Below are positions 21,858-34,475 of a DNA stretch of 64,000 bases, one piece after another. The stretch is from NCBI GenBank assembly GCA_016584495.1, contig WAID01000012.1, forward strand, positions 558,001 through 622,000. Direction: 5' to 3'. The stretch is from Celoporthe dispersa (lineage: Eukaryota; Ascomycota; Sordariomycetes; Diaporthales; Cryphonectriaceae). The stretch's first letter is position 1; each line of letters begins with the position of its first letter. The notes under the pieces are model-generated. The model did not search any database, was not told where the DNA came from, and was given only the letters and a program-made list of their open reading frames with translations. The translations under genes and the position numbers were made by a program.

Positions 21858-24207
21858 GTCCGACATCGACAGGCGTGGAGACGACAGAACTCGGATATAT
21901 TCGATACCCACAGGTCTTAAGAACACCACAGAAGACGCCGGTAGCGTTATTGAGCATGGCTGTGGCAGCATATGGCGGGAACCAGGTGACTGGCTGAAGA
22001 GAGCGCGTGCGCGAGAGAGAGAGAGAGGGAGGGAGAGCCGGGGGAGGCAGCGCGAAGGGTTCAGCCCCCGGGCGGCCTCGTCGGCGAGTAGTTTATCAGG
22101 AAGCGAAGGCAGATTGATCAAGAGACGGATTGATGAGACTTAACTTTGGGAGGAGAGGCAAGCAAGCAGCGTGGCATTCCCTTTTAGCCTAGGTCGATAC
22201 CGGAATTTGTCTGTTTAGAAAGGGATGAAAGCATAGATCAGCCGCAACGATGCCAGAACCCAGCGCATTCAACGGATGAGCTCCACGCACCTGATCGTCT
22301 GAAATGTGTGAAATTCACTGCATGTGGCTATCGTATCGAGCGACTGGATGGCCGGTGTGCATGTGCTGCTCAGAAGAGGGACCTCGCCTGTAAGCTGGGA
22401 GGAGCGCATCGGATGGATGGAGTGAGGACTGGTTAAGTGCAATCCGAACTTCAGACGAGGTGAAGAAACGGACCTAGCCACTCACGCCGAGGGTCCTTGT
22501 CTATTACATGCGTAGACCTGCAGGGAGCATCATTCCGGGCCAAGGGGCTGTCAAGGACGAGGACGAAGTTGTGGCTGGGAGGCAGCAGTGCGGCAGCCCG
22601 CAGGAAGGCGGACGAGCTTGGAGGAGGAAAGAAATGGCAGATTAGCTTTTGTTTTGGCTATGAGATAGAGTTAGTCGGGTGACAAGGTACGAGAGGGAGG
22701 GTTTGGAGGACCACAAGAGATTGGATGGGTGCTGTGGATGCAACCCGAAGGGGAGAAGAGGGCGGATGGGCATGTGGCCGGCGGGCTGGGCTCTTCGAAA
22801 CGTAGTTGAGACGTGGTGAGGTTAGGCGCGTGTCACGAATCGATTCCTGGGATCCTCGCGTCGATCATTGTCTCCTCGGGAGGGTCCTCCTTCGTGTATG
22901 AGATAAAATGGCTTGGAGAAAATGGAAGACGGCAATAGCATGACTGGTAATCAACTTGATTCATCTTGCGCAGATCGTGTGTAGTGTGAGGGACGGCGCA
23001 CCAGCACAGCGGAACCGTTCTCTTCCTCCAATGCTCCGATGCGGCCGAGTTGACGACCGCGGGACCTGGTCGCTCGCGTAACGGCCGCACCGTTTCATTC
23101 CTTCCGTCCCCTTCCCCTCATTCATCCACACACAACAGCGCCTCTTGTTTCGAGATCCTGCTGCTGAGTCACGCCAGACTGTGCAGCCTCGTGCGAAGGC
23201 TCTAGTCCTGGGAGTTTGTCCGTCGACCAAGAGCGCAACCAGCTTCCATCTGCCTCTTCCACAGCAGGCCCTCGTCATAATCATCATCATCTTCTTGTTG
23301 TTCCTCCTCCTGGTCTCTTCAACTTGTGGAGAGAGAGAGAGAGAGAGAGTGTGTGTGTGTGTGTGTGTGTGTTGAACATGATTATGCCTTGTATCACGAG
23401 TTTTACCTTCCCAGGTTACTCTCGGAGGAAAAAGAGAGATCTCGTCTCTCCTCATCAGGAGGGATGGTAAAAAAAACGAAACACAGATACCGGCTCGTGG
23501 CTCTTCCTGTCCTTGACTGACTTTAACCCTGCCCTGACCTGCCATCCGATCTGTCTCCTACCCAGGGATGAACACACGCGCGCACACACACGGGTCTACT
23601 CTCAGGCATCTTGGCAGTGGGGGTATACATAGTACCCTAAAGCTTCTTGCGTACTCTGAAGTATGCTTGGCACTCCTGCATCATGTCCACCGGGGCCACG
23701 GCTGGCAGAGTTCCCGCGAGGACCTCTTCCTCTACCTCCGTCTCCCTTCCGTGCCTTGGCGTTGTCCACCCCTGAGGTCGATCAGGAACATGGAGGTTTG
23801 ATCGTGTTCAAGCCGGTGGTGTTTCCGGCCCATCACACTCTCTCTATCATGTCTCCGTGTCCCTCCCGTCGCAAATGATTACCGTCTAATACAAAGCGAG
23901 GCGCTGGTGCTGGCTTTTTCTGGGAGAACTCAAGCGAGAGGCTCTCTTTCTTTCTCTCTCTCTCTCTCTCTGTCTGTCTCCCTTCCTTACTCTTCTCTCA
24001 AGGCTTGCCTTTTCGTCTGTCTTTTCATGTTTGACTTTCCTTAATCAACATTTTAATTACACCCAGCGGCAGGCCGACTCTCCCCCACCACCCATCACAA
24101 CAGCATTCATTTCAACCAACCTACATACGAGTCGCCGGTTCGATTGACGAGAGGGTTCTTCTATTTTTTACAGCAAATTTAATTCCCAACAACCCCAGAG
24201 ATAAAAA
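21858..24207. other. Intergenic upstream of the ferritin-like gene
   Basis: 2.35 kb with no supportable gene. It holds a (GA)n/(GT)n microsatellite (23329-23372) and CT-rich sequence at about 23940-24000, likely the leader of the gene at 24208. Confidence 0.5.
23329..23372. repeat. Compound microsatellite (GA)10(GT)12
   Basis: Uninterrupted GA dinucleotides run directly into GT dinucleotides. No gene overlaps. Confidence 0.9.
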
Positions 24208-25241
24208 ATGGCCGGCATGACATTGAAGGGTGCCCTGGTGGCTGGTCTGGCTGCCGTTGCATCAGCATTACCAGCTGCCCCCAGGTTGACCTCCCGCCAG
24301 CAGAAGATCTACGAGGTCATGAGACGACAGAGCGCGGCCGAACAGGCCCTGGGGATCAACGACTTCGACGTCCTACAGTTGTGAGTGTAATTCCTCTCAT
24401 CATCATCAACAGAGACCGGAACCCCCCCCCCCAAAATGTTAACACGTTGTACCCCAGCGCCCTCACCCTGGAGAACCTCGAGACGGCCTTCTACCAGCAG
24501 GGCTTCGCGGCCCTCCCGGCACAGCAGTTCCTGGACCTAGGCCTGACCCAGACCCAGGTGGACAGCCTGGTGACGATCGGCCAGTCCGAGGCGGCACACG
24601 TCGAGATCATCCAGGGCACGCTGGCGCAGATGGGCATCCAGCCCGTCGTGCCGTGCCAGTACGACTTTGGCGGGGCCTTTGCCTCGGCGCAGGCCATGGT
24701 GCAGACCGCCGCGGTGCTGGAGCAGGTCGGCGTGTCGGCATACCTGGGCGCGGCGCCTATCGTGTCGTCCCCCGTGGTCCTGGGCGCGGCCGCCTCCATC
24801 TTCAGCATCGAGGCCCGCCACCAGTCCTTCATCCGCACCGTCTCGGGCATCGCCTCGGCCCCGGACTTCTTCGACACCCCCCTCAGCCCCAAGCAGGTCT
24901 TCTCCCTCGCCGCCCCCTTCATCAGCTCCTGTCCCCAGGGCAGCAACCTGATCCTCACCGCCTTCCCCACCGTCTCCATGACCGACGCCAACCAGCAGAT
25001 CATCGCCGACCAGCAGCTCCAGCTGCAGAGCGACGCCTCCGGCCAGGCCACCGCCTGTGCTTTTACCGCCGGCGGCTTCCCCACGGGCTCCGTCTTCACT
25101 GCCTTCGCCAATGGGGCCTGCACCATCCCCCAGGACCTGACGGGTGTGGTCTACCTTAACCTTGTCAGCTCGACCCCCGCCACCGGGAAGATCTCGGATG
25201 ACATTATCGTCGCTGGGCCGATGGTGCTCCAGGTCTCCTGA
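24208..25241 (+). CDS. Secreted ferritin-like domain protein (Rds1-like)
   Basis: Two exons, 24208-24380 and 24458-25241 (77-bp intron), give 318 residues. The start MAGMTLKGALVAGLAAVASALPAAP is a clear signal peptide; a possible basic processing site (MRRQ) follows. The ferritin-like core begins at the splice junction with DVLQFALTLENLETAFYQQGF. It continues with GQSEAAHVEIIQGTL and IFSIEARHQSFIRTVSG; the E...E..H and E.RH patterns are typical of the four-helix ferritin-like fold and of its potential di-metal site. The remaining ~100 residues are Ser/Thr/Gln-rich and beta-like. Related fungal proteins (Rds1 group) respond to nutrient or stress changes, but their biochemical role is not settled, so I give none. 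The gene follows SSD1 in tandem after 2.3 kb and is convergent with GDH. Confidence 0.82.
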
Positions 25242-26543
25242 AGTGGATGAGGGACGAGCAGAGAGAGGGGCGGAAGAGAGGCTCTACTCATCTCCCAACC
25301 TCTCTTTTTTTCTTTTCTTTTTTTTCCATTTCCCCCTTGCTGTTTGCTGGGAGAGAGGAAGGTTTTACTGAGGACCGGGGCAGGAGTCCTCCTCATGATT
25401 AATCTCTATTGTCACCTGCTTTCAAGTCTCCCGCACTCACACCAGTAGTGGTGGCAAGGGCGGTTAACCGGGTTGACAAAAGACACAAAGAAGAAAGGAA
25501 AAATGATATAACTATTTTCTTTCATTCATTGGACCCTCCTCTCCCACGAGGGAGGATTTCTTACGGCGTCTTGTCTTGAGCTGCTCTAATGACCACCACG
25601 GCTAGACATGAGGTTTTTTTTTTCTTTTCCTTTTTTCGAAAGTGCTGGGAACCCCTAAAAAGATACCACGAGCCTCAAAGCCATGTTTTTGTTGCTGTTT
25701 CTCTTTTCCTCGGACTATCTAAATGGATAGCCTATGCCACGCCCCAACTACCATCGAGTCGGGACAATTTTTAAATTAAAAAAATAAACTACCAATTACA
25801 ATACAAATTTCATACACGCAGAAAACTTCCCCTCGTGTCTCTGTTCGCCAGTGACGGACGCTGCAGTTCACGAAAGGGTGGGTCTCTGTGCTATTTGGCC
25901 CGGACAGACAGAGATTACGAAGTGAACCCCGGGATCGACATACACGAGCTGGAAAGCCGACCACCCTCGCTCGGCTCTCCGGTAGATCAAACATAGTGAG
26001 TGCGTGGCCTGCCCAAGACCGGTATAATGTAGGCTACGAACCGAAGCCGGCTGTGTGAGGGTGCAGTATTGCTCTGCAGTTTTGGCTGTATAGAAAGCGA
26101 TTTACCGGATAGTCTGTTTACCATTCCGTTCTTCAGTAATAACCGAATATATTACTCCGGACGGCAGTGATTCGATCCGGTGCGTGCGTGCGTGCGTGTC
26201 TGTCTGTGTGTGTGTGTGTGTGTGAACACTACGAGAGGATACACGTTCGCAGCGTGCAGTAATTTCATGTACAGCCAGGACCATTTTTGAGAAGACGTGG
26301 AGACATGGACTGGTATTTTGTGTTGTCGCTATATGATAAAAACGCCCCCATGAAAGAAGAAAGAGAAAAGATGAACCCATTTGTTGGAGAGAAGACCAGT
26401 CCCAGAAAAAGAAGAAGAAAACAAAAACCAGTGTAAGAAAATTTCGAGACAAAACCGGCTCGCCACCCTTTTTTTTTTTGTGGGGGGGGGGTTGTTAATA
26501 GTCACCAGGCCGCCCGGACGCGTGGGTCAACCAAGACTGTTGT
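25242..26543. other. Intergenic, convergent 3' ends
   Basis: 1.3 kb between the ferritin-like gene and GDH. A TGCG/TG microsatellite lies at 26181-26224, and there are several T and A runs. No gene is seen. Confidence 0.5.
26181..26224. repeat. Microsatellite (TGCG)n / (TG)n
   Basis: TGCG repeats grade into TCTG and then TG dinucleotides. It is intergenic, downstream of both flanking genes. Confidence 0.85.
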
Positions 26544-28094
26544 TTACCACCAGTCACCCTGGTCCCTCATGGCCTCGGCGACCTTGACGAAGCCGGCAAT
26601 GTTGCTGCCGGCCACCAGCGAGGGCAGCTCGCCGTCCTTGGCCTCGACGTAGGCCTTGGCGGTGTTGAGACCGTTCTCGAAGGCGCTCTTCATGATGCCG
26701 GCCAGCTTGGAGTCGACCTCCTCGCGGGTCCAGCTGAGCCGCTGGCTGTTCTGCGCCATCTCCAGGCCGGACACAGCCACACCGCCGCAGTTGGCCGCCT
26801 TGCCCGGTCCGTACCACACGCCGGCGGCGCCCTTGGTCCGGCGCGTGTCCTCGAAGATGTGGATCGCCTCCTGGGTGCAGCCCATGTTGGAACCCTCGGC
26901 GATGAACTTGCAGCCGGCCTCGACAAGAGCCTTGGCCTCCTCGGGGCTGACCTCGTTCTGCGTCGCGCAGGGCAGCGCGACGTCGACCCGGCCGACGTTC
27001 GTCCAGGGGCGGGCGCCCTCGAGGTACTTGTACTTGGCGGCGCCGCCCTGAGAGGCTGCGACGAAGTCGGTCAGCGTGCCGTGCTTGAGCTTGAGCGACG
27101 CGATGGCCTCGATCTCCTCGGGCACGAAGCCCGCATCGGAGGTCGACAGGAGGGTGCCCTTGGAGTCGGAGAGCGAGACGACGCGGGCGCCGAGCTCGAT
27201 GCACTTGAGCGCGGCGTACTGGGCGACGTTGCCGGATCCGGAGATGGCCACGCGCTTGCCGCCCCAGCCGCCAGCGCCGGCATACTCCAGCATGTGGCCG
27301 ACGTAGTAGACAAGACCGTAGCCGGTGGCCTCTGCATGATGAAGAAAAACATAAAAGAGTCAGCGCGTGTATCGGGGGACAGCCAGTATCTTTTGTTATT
27401 GAGCATGAGCCTCCTTACCAGGTCGGATCAAGCTGCCGCCCCAGGTCAGGCCTTTGCCGGTCAGGACACCCTCGAACTTGTTCTTCTCCTTGCGGTAGCA
27501 GCCAAACATGTAGCCGATCTCGCGGGCTCCGGTGCCGATGTCTCCAGCAGGGACGTCGGTGTCGGCACCGATGTGGCGCTGCAGCTCGCGCATGAAGGAG
27601 ACGCAGAACCGGCGGATCTCGCTGTCAGACTTGCCCTTGGGGTCGAAGTCGGAGCCACCCTTGCCGCCACCCATCATCACTGCCACGAAGCCACCATTTC
27701 TTGTCAGTCTACCGGGAAGCGCCTTGAACCCAGGGGGTTGGACATGTGAAGATGGGCGGGTTGGTTACTCACAGCCGGTCAGGGCATTCTTGAAGATCTG
27801 CTCAAAGCCCAGGAACTTCAGGATAGACAGGTTCACCGAGGGGTGCAGGCGCAGGCCGCCCTTGTAGGGACCCAGGGCCGAGTTGAACTGGACGCGGAAG
27901 CCCCTGTTGACCTGGACCTCGCCCTTGTCGTTCTCCCAGACGACGCGGAACTGGATGATGCGCTCGGGGATGGAGACGATCTGGAGCGCCTTGCGGTACT
28001 CTGGGTTCTTCTGGAAGAGGGTGCTGTCCTCGAGGGTCGAGGCAAGCTCGTTGTAAGCCTGCTCGAACTCGGGCTCGGAGGGGAGGTTGGCCAT
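26544..28094 (-). CDS. gdhA: NADP-specific glutamate dehydrogenase
   Basis: Three exons, 28094-27773, 27679-27419 and 27331-26544 (introns 93 and 87 bp), give 456 residues, the normal length for the hexameric fungal enzyme. The start is MANLPSEPEFEQAYNEL. Substrate-binding motifs are complete: GPYKGGLRLHPSVN, then MGGGKGGSDFDPKGKS with the catalytic lysines. The Rossmann dinucleotide fold begins at RVAISGSGNVAQYAA, and EGSNMGCTQEAI and CGGVAVSGLEMAQNS lie at the active-site edge. The enzyme aminates 2-oxoglutarate with ammonium and NADPH to glutamate, the main ammonium-assimilation step. Both introns fall at positions that rebuild conserved motifs (ALTG/LMMGGGK and LIRP/EATGYGL). A TATA-like box lies about 215 bp upstream of the start. 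In fungi this gene is usually nitrogen-regulated; I did not identify specific GATA-factor sites. Confidence 0.97.
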
Positions 28095-30045
28095 CTCGGG
28101 CGAGGAAGAGTTTGGGTAAGGAGGAGGAGGAAGAAGAGGAGGTATGAGTTGTTGTCGTCACGTCCGGACAAGACAGGTACTTCAGCTTTTTCCTCAACGG
28201 CGAGGAAGACACAGGCGGGGAGGAGAGGAGAGAGTCACGATACTGGACGAGCAGAACACACGGTAGGAGGGAAGGGTCGTCTTCGAAGAGGAGGGAAGCA
28301 GCAAGCCATATTTATAAGGCAAGAGGTACACCCCAGATCATCTACGTGCTGAATCCAGACGGCCAAGCGCCGCGCCGAGCAGCGATGTAGGAGGCCAGGT
28401 CTGTAGCTCGAGCCAGCCATACAGCCTCGCCGGATCTGATATGACGAGGCCAATTCATGTCATCGGAATAACTCATCCCACCTGCGCGCTGTGATGGTGG
28501 GGGTGTCTCTTTTTTTTTTTTTTTTTTTTGCCTGCGTTACTTACGCCTCGAGGCAGGCGCCGTCATCGCAAGCAGAAGTGTTCAATGGAAGGGACCCAGT
28601 AAAAATGCAGAGGGAGGGTGGACAGGACAGGGGGGGAGCTGTTTCCCTATTGCGGAAATCAGACCAAGGCCGATTGCGGCGGGCGCGAGGCTTCGACACT
28701 CCAGACGGCCTGTGTCACATTTTCAATCCGCACGCATAAGAAGGGGGGAACTGCTAGAGAAGTCCCTCTCCAAAAAGAGAAGGAGAAAAGGCCAATAATG
28801 TCAAAGGTATTGCACTGCATTGCATTCCAGAGCACGCTGCTGAGAACCGTCTCTACTGGTTTCGATCGTTGGTGCCTCGGTTGAGGAGGGAAGACGGATT
28901 TTCATCTCCCTGCTGATGGTAGTTAGTGCTGGTACTGTGTGCTATGGCAGTATGACGTCTTGATGTGTGTCTATAGGGGGAGAGAGGGAGAGGCTCAAGG
29001 TTATGTTGGTTAGCCATAGCCTCGAGGACAGTCAACAGTCTACTGCATAATGTGCGGTAAGGATAGGACATTCTGTGAGCACAGCGACCCCTGAACGAAG
29101 AGCAGCATTCTTATCGCAGGCCCCTGATTCGTCGCCTCCCGTGTAAGTTTAGAGGTAGAAATTGGGAGTGTTTTACGCCATCGTTATTCCCACAGGCCCA
29201 AGCTCCTGGCATGATCAACATATCAACCCACCCCCCAGAAAAAACTCCACAGACCATCTCCGCGGGCCTTGGAGTGGTCGTGGGGCGAAGGGTGAGTGGG
29301 CATGGCTGTGGGACCTGGGCGCTGGAGGTGCGAAAACGGAGACGCGAGATGCATGTGGCGGCACTGCACACACACACACACTGCATGCACCTGCAGGGCC
29401 AAGGAGGCAAGATGCATAGATCATTCCAGCCACAGCTCGACCTGCATGACCTATGAAATTTTTTATTTTTTTTATCTTTTTGGTACAGTCCATCGTGACC
29501 CCGTGGACTAGAGAGAAGGCTGCTTGCACCGTCAAAGGGCGCGTGCCGATGCCGCTGGGTGGAATGTTCATCCTGAATCCGGGGTAAGAAGGGAAGAAGC
29601 AGCCCCCCCCCCCCCAAATACTCTCCTCAGCCGCGTTGCACCCCGCTTAGAGAAGACTGTGTGCCATGTAACTGCACTCACTCGCTGCGTGGGCGAGGTC
29701 GGATCCGGTCTTCTCCAGCTCGGAAATCGACACTGCGCCCAGGAGTTACGGTTTCGTTCCACTGCGAAAGCGGCCCGTGGGCAGACTACTCCAGAGTCCC
29801 GACAGGGTGTTGAGGGTTATAATTTCACTTCTGGTCTCCGTCGGCACTGCCCGTTCCTAGGAGATTGCGACCGAGACCTTATAGATAGTCGGACCTATCC
29901 TCAGCTGTGCTGCTATGGGTGGCCCGGATCTGCCCGAGCGCCGAGACGCCCTGTTGGTTTTGCCCAAACGCCAGAATAAACAAACAGTGCTCCCTCTCTC
30001 ACATGACAGCCGTCGTAGACGGTGCGGCTGGACCGCAGCCATCAA
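28095..30045. other. Intergenic, gdhA promoter and POL3 3' side
   Basis: 1.95 kb with no conserved frame. It contains homopolymer runs (T run at 28510-28530, C run near 29604-29616) and a CA-rich patch near 29365-29380. It presumably contains the gdhA promoter (28095 to about 29000) and the POL3 3' UTR. Confidence 0.5.
28309..28316 (-). promoter_or_regulatory. TATA box (TATAAATA) of gdhA
   Basis: On the minus strand the sequence reads TATAAATA, in the gdhA sense direction, about 215 bp upstream of the ATG. The distance fits a long leader. No other good TATA match is in the promoter. Confidence 0.45.
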
Positions 30046-33000
30046 TCACCAGATCGCAGCCTGGTCGTGATCAAACCTCTGTAGCTCCTTGTTCACATCC
30101 TCCAGGTCCTTCTTCGCCTTCATCCTCATGTAGAAGATGGGGCAGTCCTTGCTGCTGCAGATCACCTCGCAGTGCATGCTGCCTTGGCACCGCTGGCACT
30201 GCGTCCACAGCCGCCCAAACCGCACTTCTAGGTCTGACACCTTGTCCAGCGTCTTTTTGTACAGCTCACCCACGCGCGGCGCGTCGTCGGAGCACACCGC
30301 GCCCTGAGACTCCTCCTTGCCGGTGAGCGGCTTCTTGCACCCCATGCAGGTCTGCGTCTTCTTGGTGAACTTCATCAGCCCGCCCGTCGTGGGTGCTGCC
30401 ATCGCGATCGACCGGGTGTGCGCCCCGGCCAGGAGCGACTTGGCCTTTGTCTCGCCCAGGATGGGCTCAAAGATACGCCCCAGGGGCTTTGCCAGCTGGT
30501 TCTCGAGGTAGTACTTTGTGTCGATGGGGACATTATGCTCAAGCACGTAGATGGGTTCCTCGGAGTTCTCAAAGTTCTTGGACCCCCTTGCGCCCTTGAC
30601 CATCACGTATGCCACACGGTCGCCCAGGCCGGGGGCTGAGCCCAGGTCACGCTTCTTCATGCGCTTTGCCAGCTCGACGTGAGCCTGTTTCGCCGTGTAG
30701 TCGTCCTTGGTGAGGGCTTTCGTGATCACCAGCTTCGACATATCCACCCTGTTCTGCAGCAGGTCGGAGATGGTGTCCTTGACGTAGCTGGGCACAGCCG
30801 GGTTAGCAGTCAGTCAGTCAGTCTGGCAGCAAGAGTGCTGGCGCGGGGAAGGACGACTTACTCTTGAGCTCCCGGGACATCGCGGTCGATCAGGATCATC
30901 CTGAGCACCTTCTCGATGACGGTCTGGACCAGACGGCAGTTGTCACGCCGGACGGTCTCGATACCCTTGGTGTCCATCTTGTCGTACTTCTCCGGCCTCG
31001 TCCAGTACAGGCCGGCATAACGCTTCTTGTTGATCAGCAGGTACGGGTAGTAGACCTTCTCGAACTCGAGCTTGATGGGCTTTACAAACTTGGACGACAC
31101 GTAATTCGCCGCGTCCTCGCCCAGTTTCATGGCCTCGGCAAGCTCTGTCGTTCCGAATTTCACCATGACCGAATCAGTGTCACCGTAGATGACCTGCGCA
31201 TCATGCGAGTAGCCGTTGGCGATGTTATACCGCGCCTCCACCTCGTTCTTGGTCTTCTCGATCATCTGACGGCCGAAGCTCGTGGTGCTGCTGGCGATCT
31301 CCAGACAGGGAAGCTTTCCGTTGCTGGCGCCAGTGAGGCCGTAGACGGAGTTGGCGCTGATCTTCAGGGCCAGCTGACGACCGTTCAGCACAGCCTTCTT
31401 GAAGGGGTCCGTCTCTGCGCTCATCTCTCTCTTGGCTTGTTTTTCTTGCGCTGAGCAGCTCATCCAGGATCTGAGCCAAGAGACCTTTCCTCTGCTTCGC
31501 AGTCACAAACATGTCTCCGTTCGGCGTCACGATGTAGTCATCGTCCTTCTTGAGCTTGAACGCCTCGACGGCCTTCTTGGAGACGAGTGTCGTGTAGCAC
31601 AAGTTGTGTGCCTGAATGATGCTGGGATACAGAGAGGCGAAATCGAGAGTCGCGATTGGTACGTCGTAGTACCCACGGGTCGGCTCGATGACAGTGGCTC
31701 CTTCGTACTGGTCATCGCCGCCCTCGTTCTTGATGTCTGGGATGACGAGCTTCTGCTCCAGCGCCTTGCGGAACAGCTGACTTATAAACTTGACCTGCTG
31801 GCCGCGAGAGAGCAGGAAATTGAAAGGACACCCGTGACTCTTGCCATCTCGGTGTAGTTCTCCAGACACGATAGCTTCTCCATCAACCTCAGTGGCAGGT
31901 ACGCATCCTTCAAGCAGTATACGGCCAGGCGCCGGCGGGACTCTGGCGTGCCGTTGAAGAGCTCTGTGATCATGGTGTGGTGTACATCCTCCTTTTGCTC
32001 CCCGAGGAAGTGGGAGGACACCGAGTTTAGTGTGTAGCTTCGAAGGTTGTGATCGCGCTGGATTAGCTGCATCAGATCCAGTTGAAGGCGGCCGTTGGTA
32101 TTTGTTGTCTTTGTATCGCGGTTGCCCATCTGCTTGCTGGAGAGATTTGTCTCTTTCGTCACAGACTTTGTAGACGGAATCCTGGTCCAGTATTGGAACC
32201 CCTTTGCCTTGAGATGTTTTGCACGGTCGAGAAGGTAGGGGAAATCAAAGTTTGAGATATTGTAGCCGGTGATGATGTCCGGGTCCACCTTGTCGAGGAA
32301 GTCTCTCCACGACATCAACATGTCCTCTTCTTTGGCGAATTCTAGAACGTGAGTCGCGACGATGGAGCTGGTCGTGTCAAGACAGAAAACATTTCGTATG
32401 AATGGTTTCTTCTCTCCGTATTTCGTGACGATGTTCGCTATCTGGATGATAGGGTCGTGGTGGGCTTCGGGGAAGATGCCCTTGCGCCCAGCACACTCGA
32501 TATCAAGCGACATGATTCTTAGGGGAGCCATCTTGGACCACTCTCCAACGGGCTCGTGGGCTATCAGGTCGAGGTAGCTGCATTCTGCCTCGATCTGGCA
32601 GTTCGATTGCCGGTCGCGGTCGGGGATGAGCTTGTACTTGCCAGCTTTGGCTTCGACCCAGGACATGCCAAAGATCTTACCATGGTCAGACGGATTGATG
32701 AAGCGAGCGGACTGGCTGGTGGGGATTGGCATACCTTGCAGTCCACCATGAACCTCAGCAGATATTGGATGTTATCAAAGGTAAGGATCTGGTCATCAAG
32801 AGACTTCCAGAGCCCCTTCCAGTTTGCATTGCACGACTGGATCACTGTACGGACCCTGAAGATGAACTTGGGATCGGTCACAGTGATCTTCAGGTAGGGA
32901 TTCTGAGTATTGTTCTGAAAGCCGTAGATGTTCTCCCGCATGACCATCTGGACAGAATGGACGACAGATTGGTGTTGGCCGACCTTGGTCTCGAGGTAGG

Positions 33001-33505
33001 TCTGGAACGACGAGCAGTCCTGGGGCGAGAAGCCGGCGGGCGCTGCGACGTAGAGGTAGTGCTTGAATCCCTGAACATGGAGCAGCACGGAGTTGCCCTC
33101 CTCCGTCACGCCGAAGAGCTTCACGGCAGGGTTGCCGCCATGGATCGTGCCCTCCTCGGCGTCGATCTGCTGGAAACAGAGACTGGAGGTTGCGGGAGAG
33201 AAGTCCGCTGGGACAGGTGGGCGCGCCCATGACTGGTCCTTCTCCGCGCTGCTCTGCTTGCGCTCCGAGATTTCCTGGCTGATCTTCTCGAGGACCTCGG
33301 CCTCGAAACTGCTCTTCACCTGGCTGGAGGCGAGCTTGGTTGCCTGCGAGCTCGCGAACCGGGGGGCGGGAGAGGAGGAGAAATGCTCCGTCTTCTGTTT
33401 CTTCGAGGAGGCGGCTGCTGCTACTGGGGACGCGGCAATATTGCGCCTTGCGCTGGATGTTTCCCCCAAGATGCGCTTTTTGGGTGCCATGGTGGCAGCA
33501 GGCAT
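30046..33505 (-). CDS. POL3: DNA polymerase delta catalytic subunit, two apparent 1-base indels
   Basis: Three exons, 33505-32735, 32675-30862 and 30787-30046 (introns 59 and 74 bp), give about 1108 residues. Proofreading motifs are intact: Exo I SLDIECAGRKG, Exo II YNISNFDFPYL, Exo III YCLKDAYLP. Polymerase motifs are A LDFASLYPSIIQAHN, B ALKISANSVYG and C YGDTDSVMV. The C-terminal CysB motif (CQRCQGSMHCEVICSSKDC), which holds the Fe-S cluster and contacts the B subunit, is complete. CysA reads CMGCKKPL...AVCSDD and lacks the usual fourth cysteine. The enzyme is the main lagging-strand replicative polymerase. The frame breaks at 31823-31827 (one base missing) and at T5 31440-31444 (one extra); they cancel and exon phases close. 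A second in-frame ATG at 33490 has the stronger context (GCCACCATGG) and may be the real start. An MCB box lies upstream. Confidence 0.96.
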
Positions 33506-33670
33506 GGTGACGACGGGTCTGACCCAAGGGTCTGTGGCGGGAAGAAGACGTGTCAGAGAACAAATAATTATCTCCTCATTTGAGTATCCACGCCTGTAGT
33601 TTAGTAATCACTTCAAGTAGCTGGATGGGGGAAATGGTAGTCTCGTGATGGTTTGTTGTGGATGGAATAG

Positions 33671-33673
<3 letters not shown>

Positions 33674-33709
<36 letters not shown>
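33674..33709. repeat. Microsatellite (GA)18
   Basis: An uninterrupted GA run in the POL3 upstream region, 20 bp from the MCB box. Confidence 0.95.
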
Positions 33710-33713
<4 letters not shown>

Positions 33714-33728
33714 TTCCCAAAATGTCCA

Positions 33729-33734
33729 ACGCGT
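33729..33734. promoter_or_regulatory. MCB box (ACGCGT) upstream of POL3
   Basis: ACGCGT lies about 225 bp upstream of the POL3 start. MluI cell-cycle boxes bound by MBF drive G1/S transcription of replication genes in yeasts. A single copy is weak evidence, but the gene context fits. Confidence 0.45.
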
Positions 33735-34475
33735 CGCGACTGAATAGAGGTGATGATTAACCGCGTCGACCCCACTCCCATTTAGCTGCAGCTAGCCTGG
33801 CGGTTGCGTACGACCCTTGCACTATGTACAGCAGTACAGGGCTGCCATGCTGCTCACTTAATTGGCTGGCTTACTCACTGAGCTCACTCCATCATAATTG
33901 ACTACTTGAATACTTACACTTGAAGGGTGAAAGTCGGATGATAATACAGGCTGTGAAGCCTGTCACGCCCGTGTTGACTGCAAGCCACATTTCAGAGCTC
34001 AACTTCCTCCAGTGCTCTTTAGTGAGCAGCAATGTCCAATGCAGTCAGCATTGCCACCATGGTTTGCTCTGCTGATGAGGTGTGCTACAGCTTGGACTAA
34101 TCTGCTCTTTAGAGGTTATCCAAGCCCCGAAACAAGAGAAGAATTGCTCAAAAGTCCTGTCACAACAATGCCTACAGGGGTTGTCCCAGCCCTGGGTGCC
34201 CCATGTGCCCTAAAACAGCACTCTGTCTAGTGCTTGCAGGGGCTCCCCCGCCCCCTCCAAGTTGCCTACAAGATATAGCAGTATTTACAGTACATAGCAC
34301 ATCAACACCCGATTTCAGTGTCCCTCACGTAAACACCAACCCACAGCCAGCGATCTCATACAATCTCCAACCTCGCCGGGCACTGAAGGGACAGACCACT
34401 CCTTTGACTCCTCCTATATGTCGCCTGGACCACAAACGCAATCCCCCCTTCTACCAGTCCACACACACACACAAA

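Larger units (their letters stand above)
33506..34475. other. Divergent promoter region, POL3 / coiled-coil gene
   Basis: 970 bp without a gene. It contains the (GA)18 run, the MCB box and a short CA run just before the start at 34476. Confidence 0.55.
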
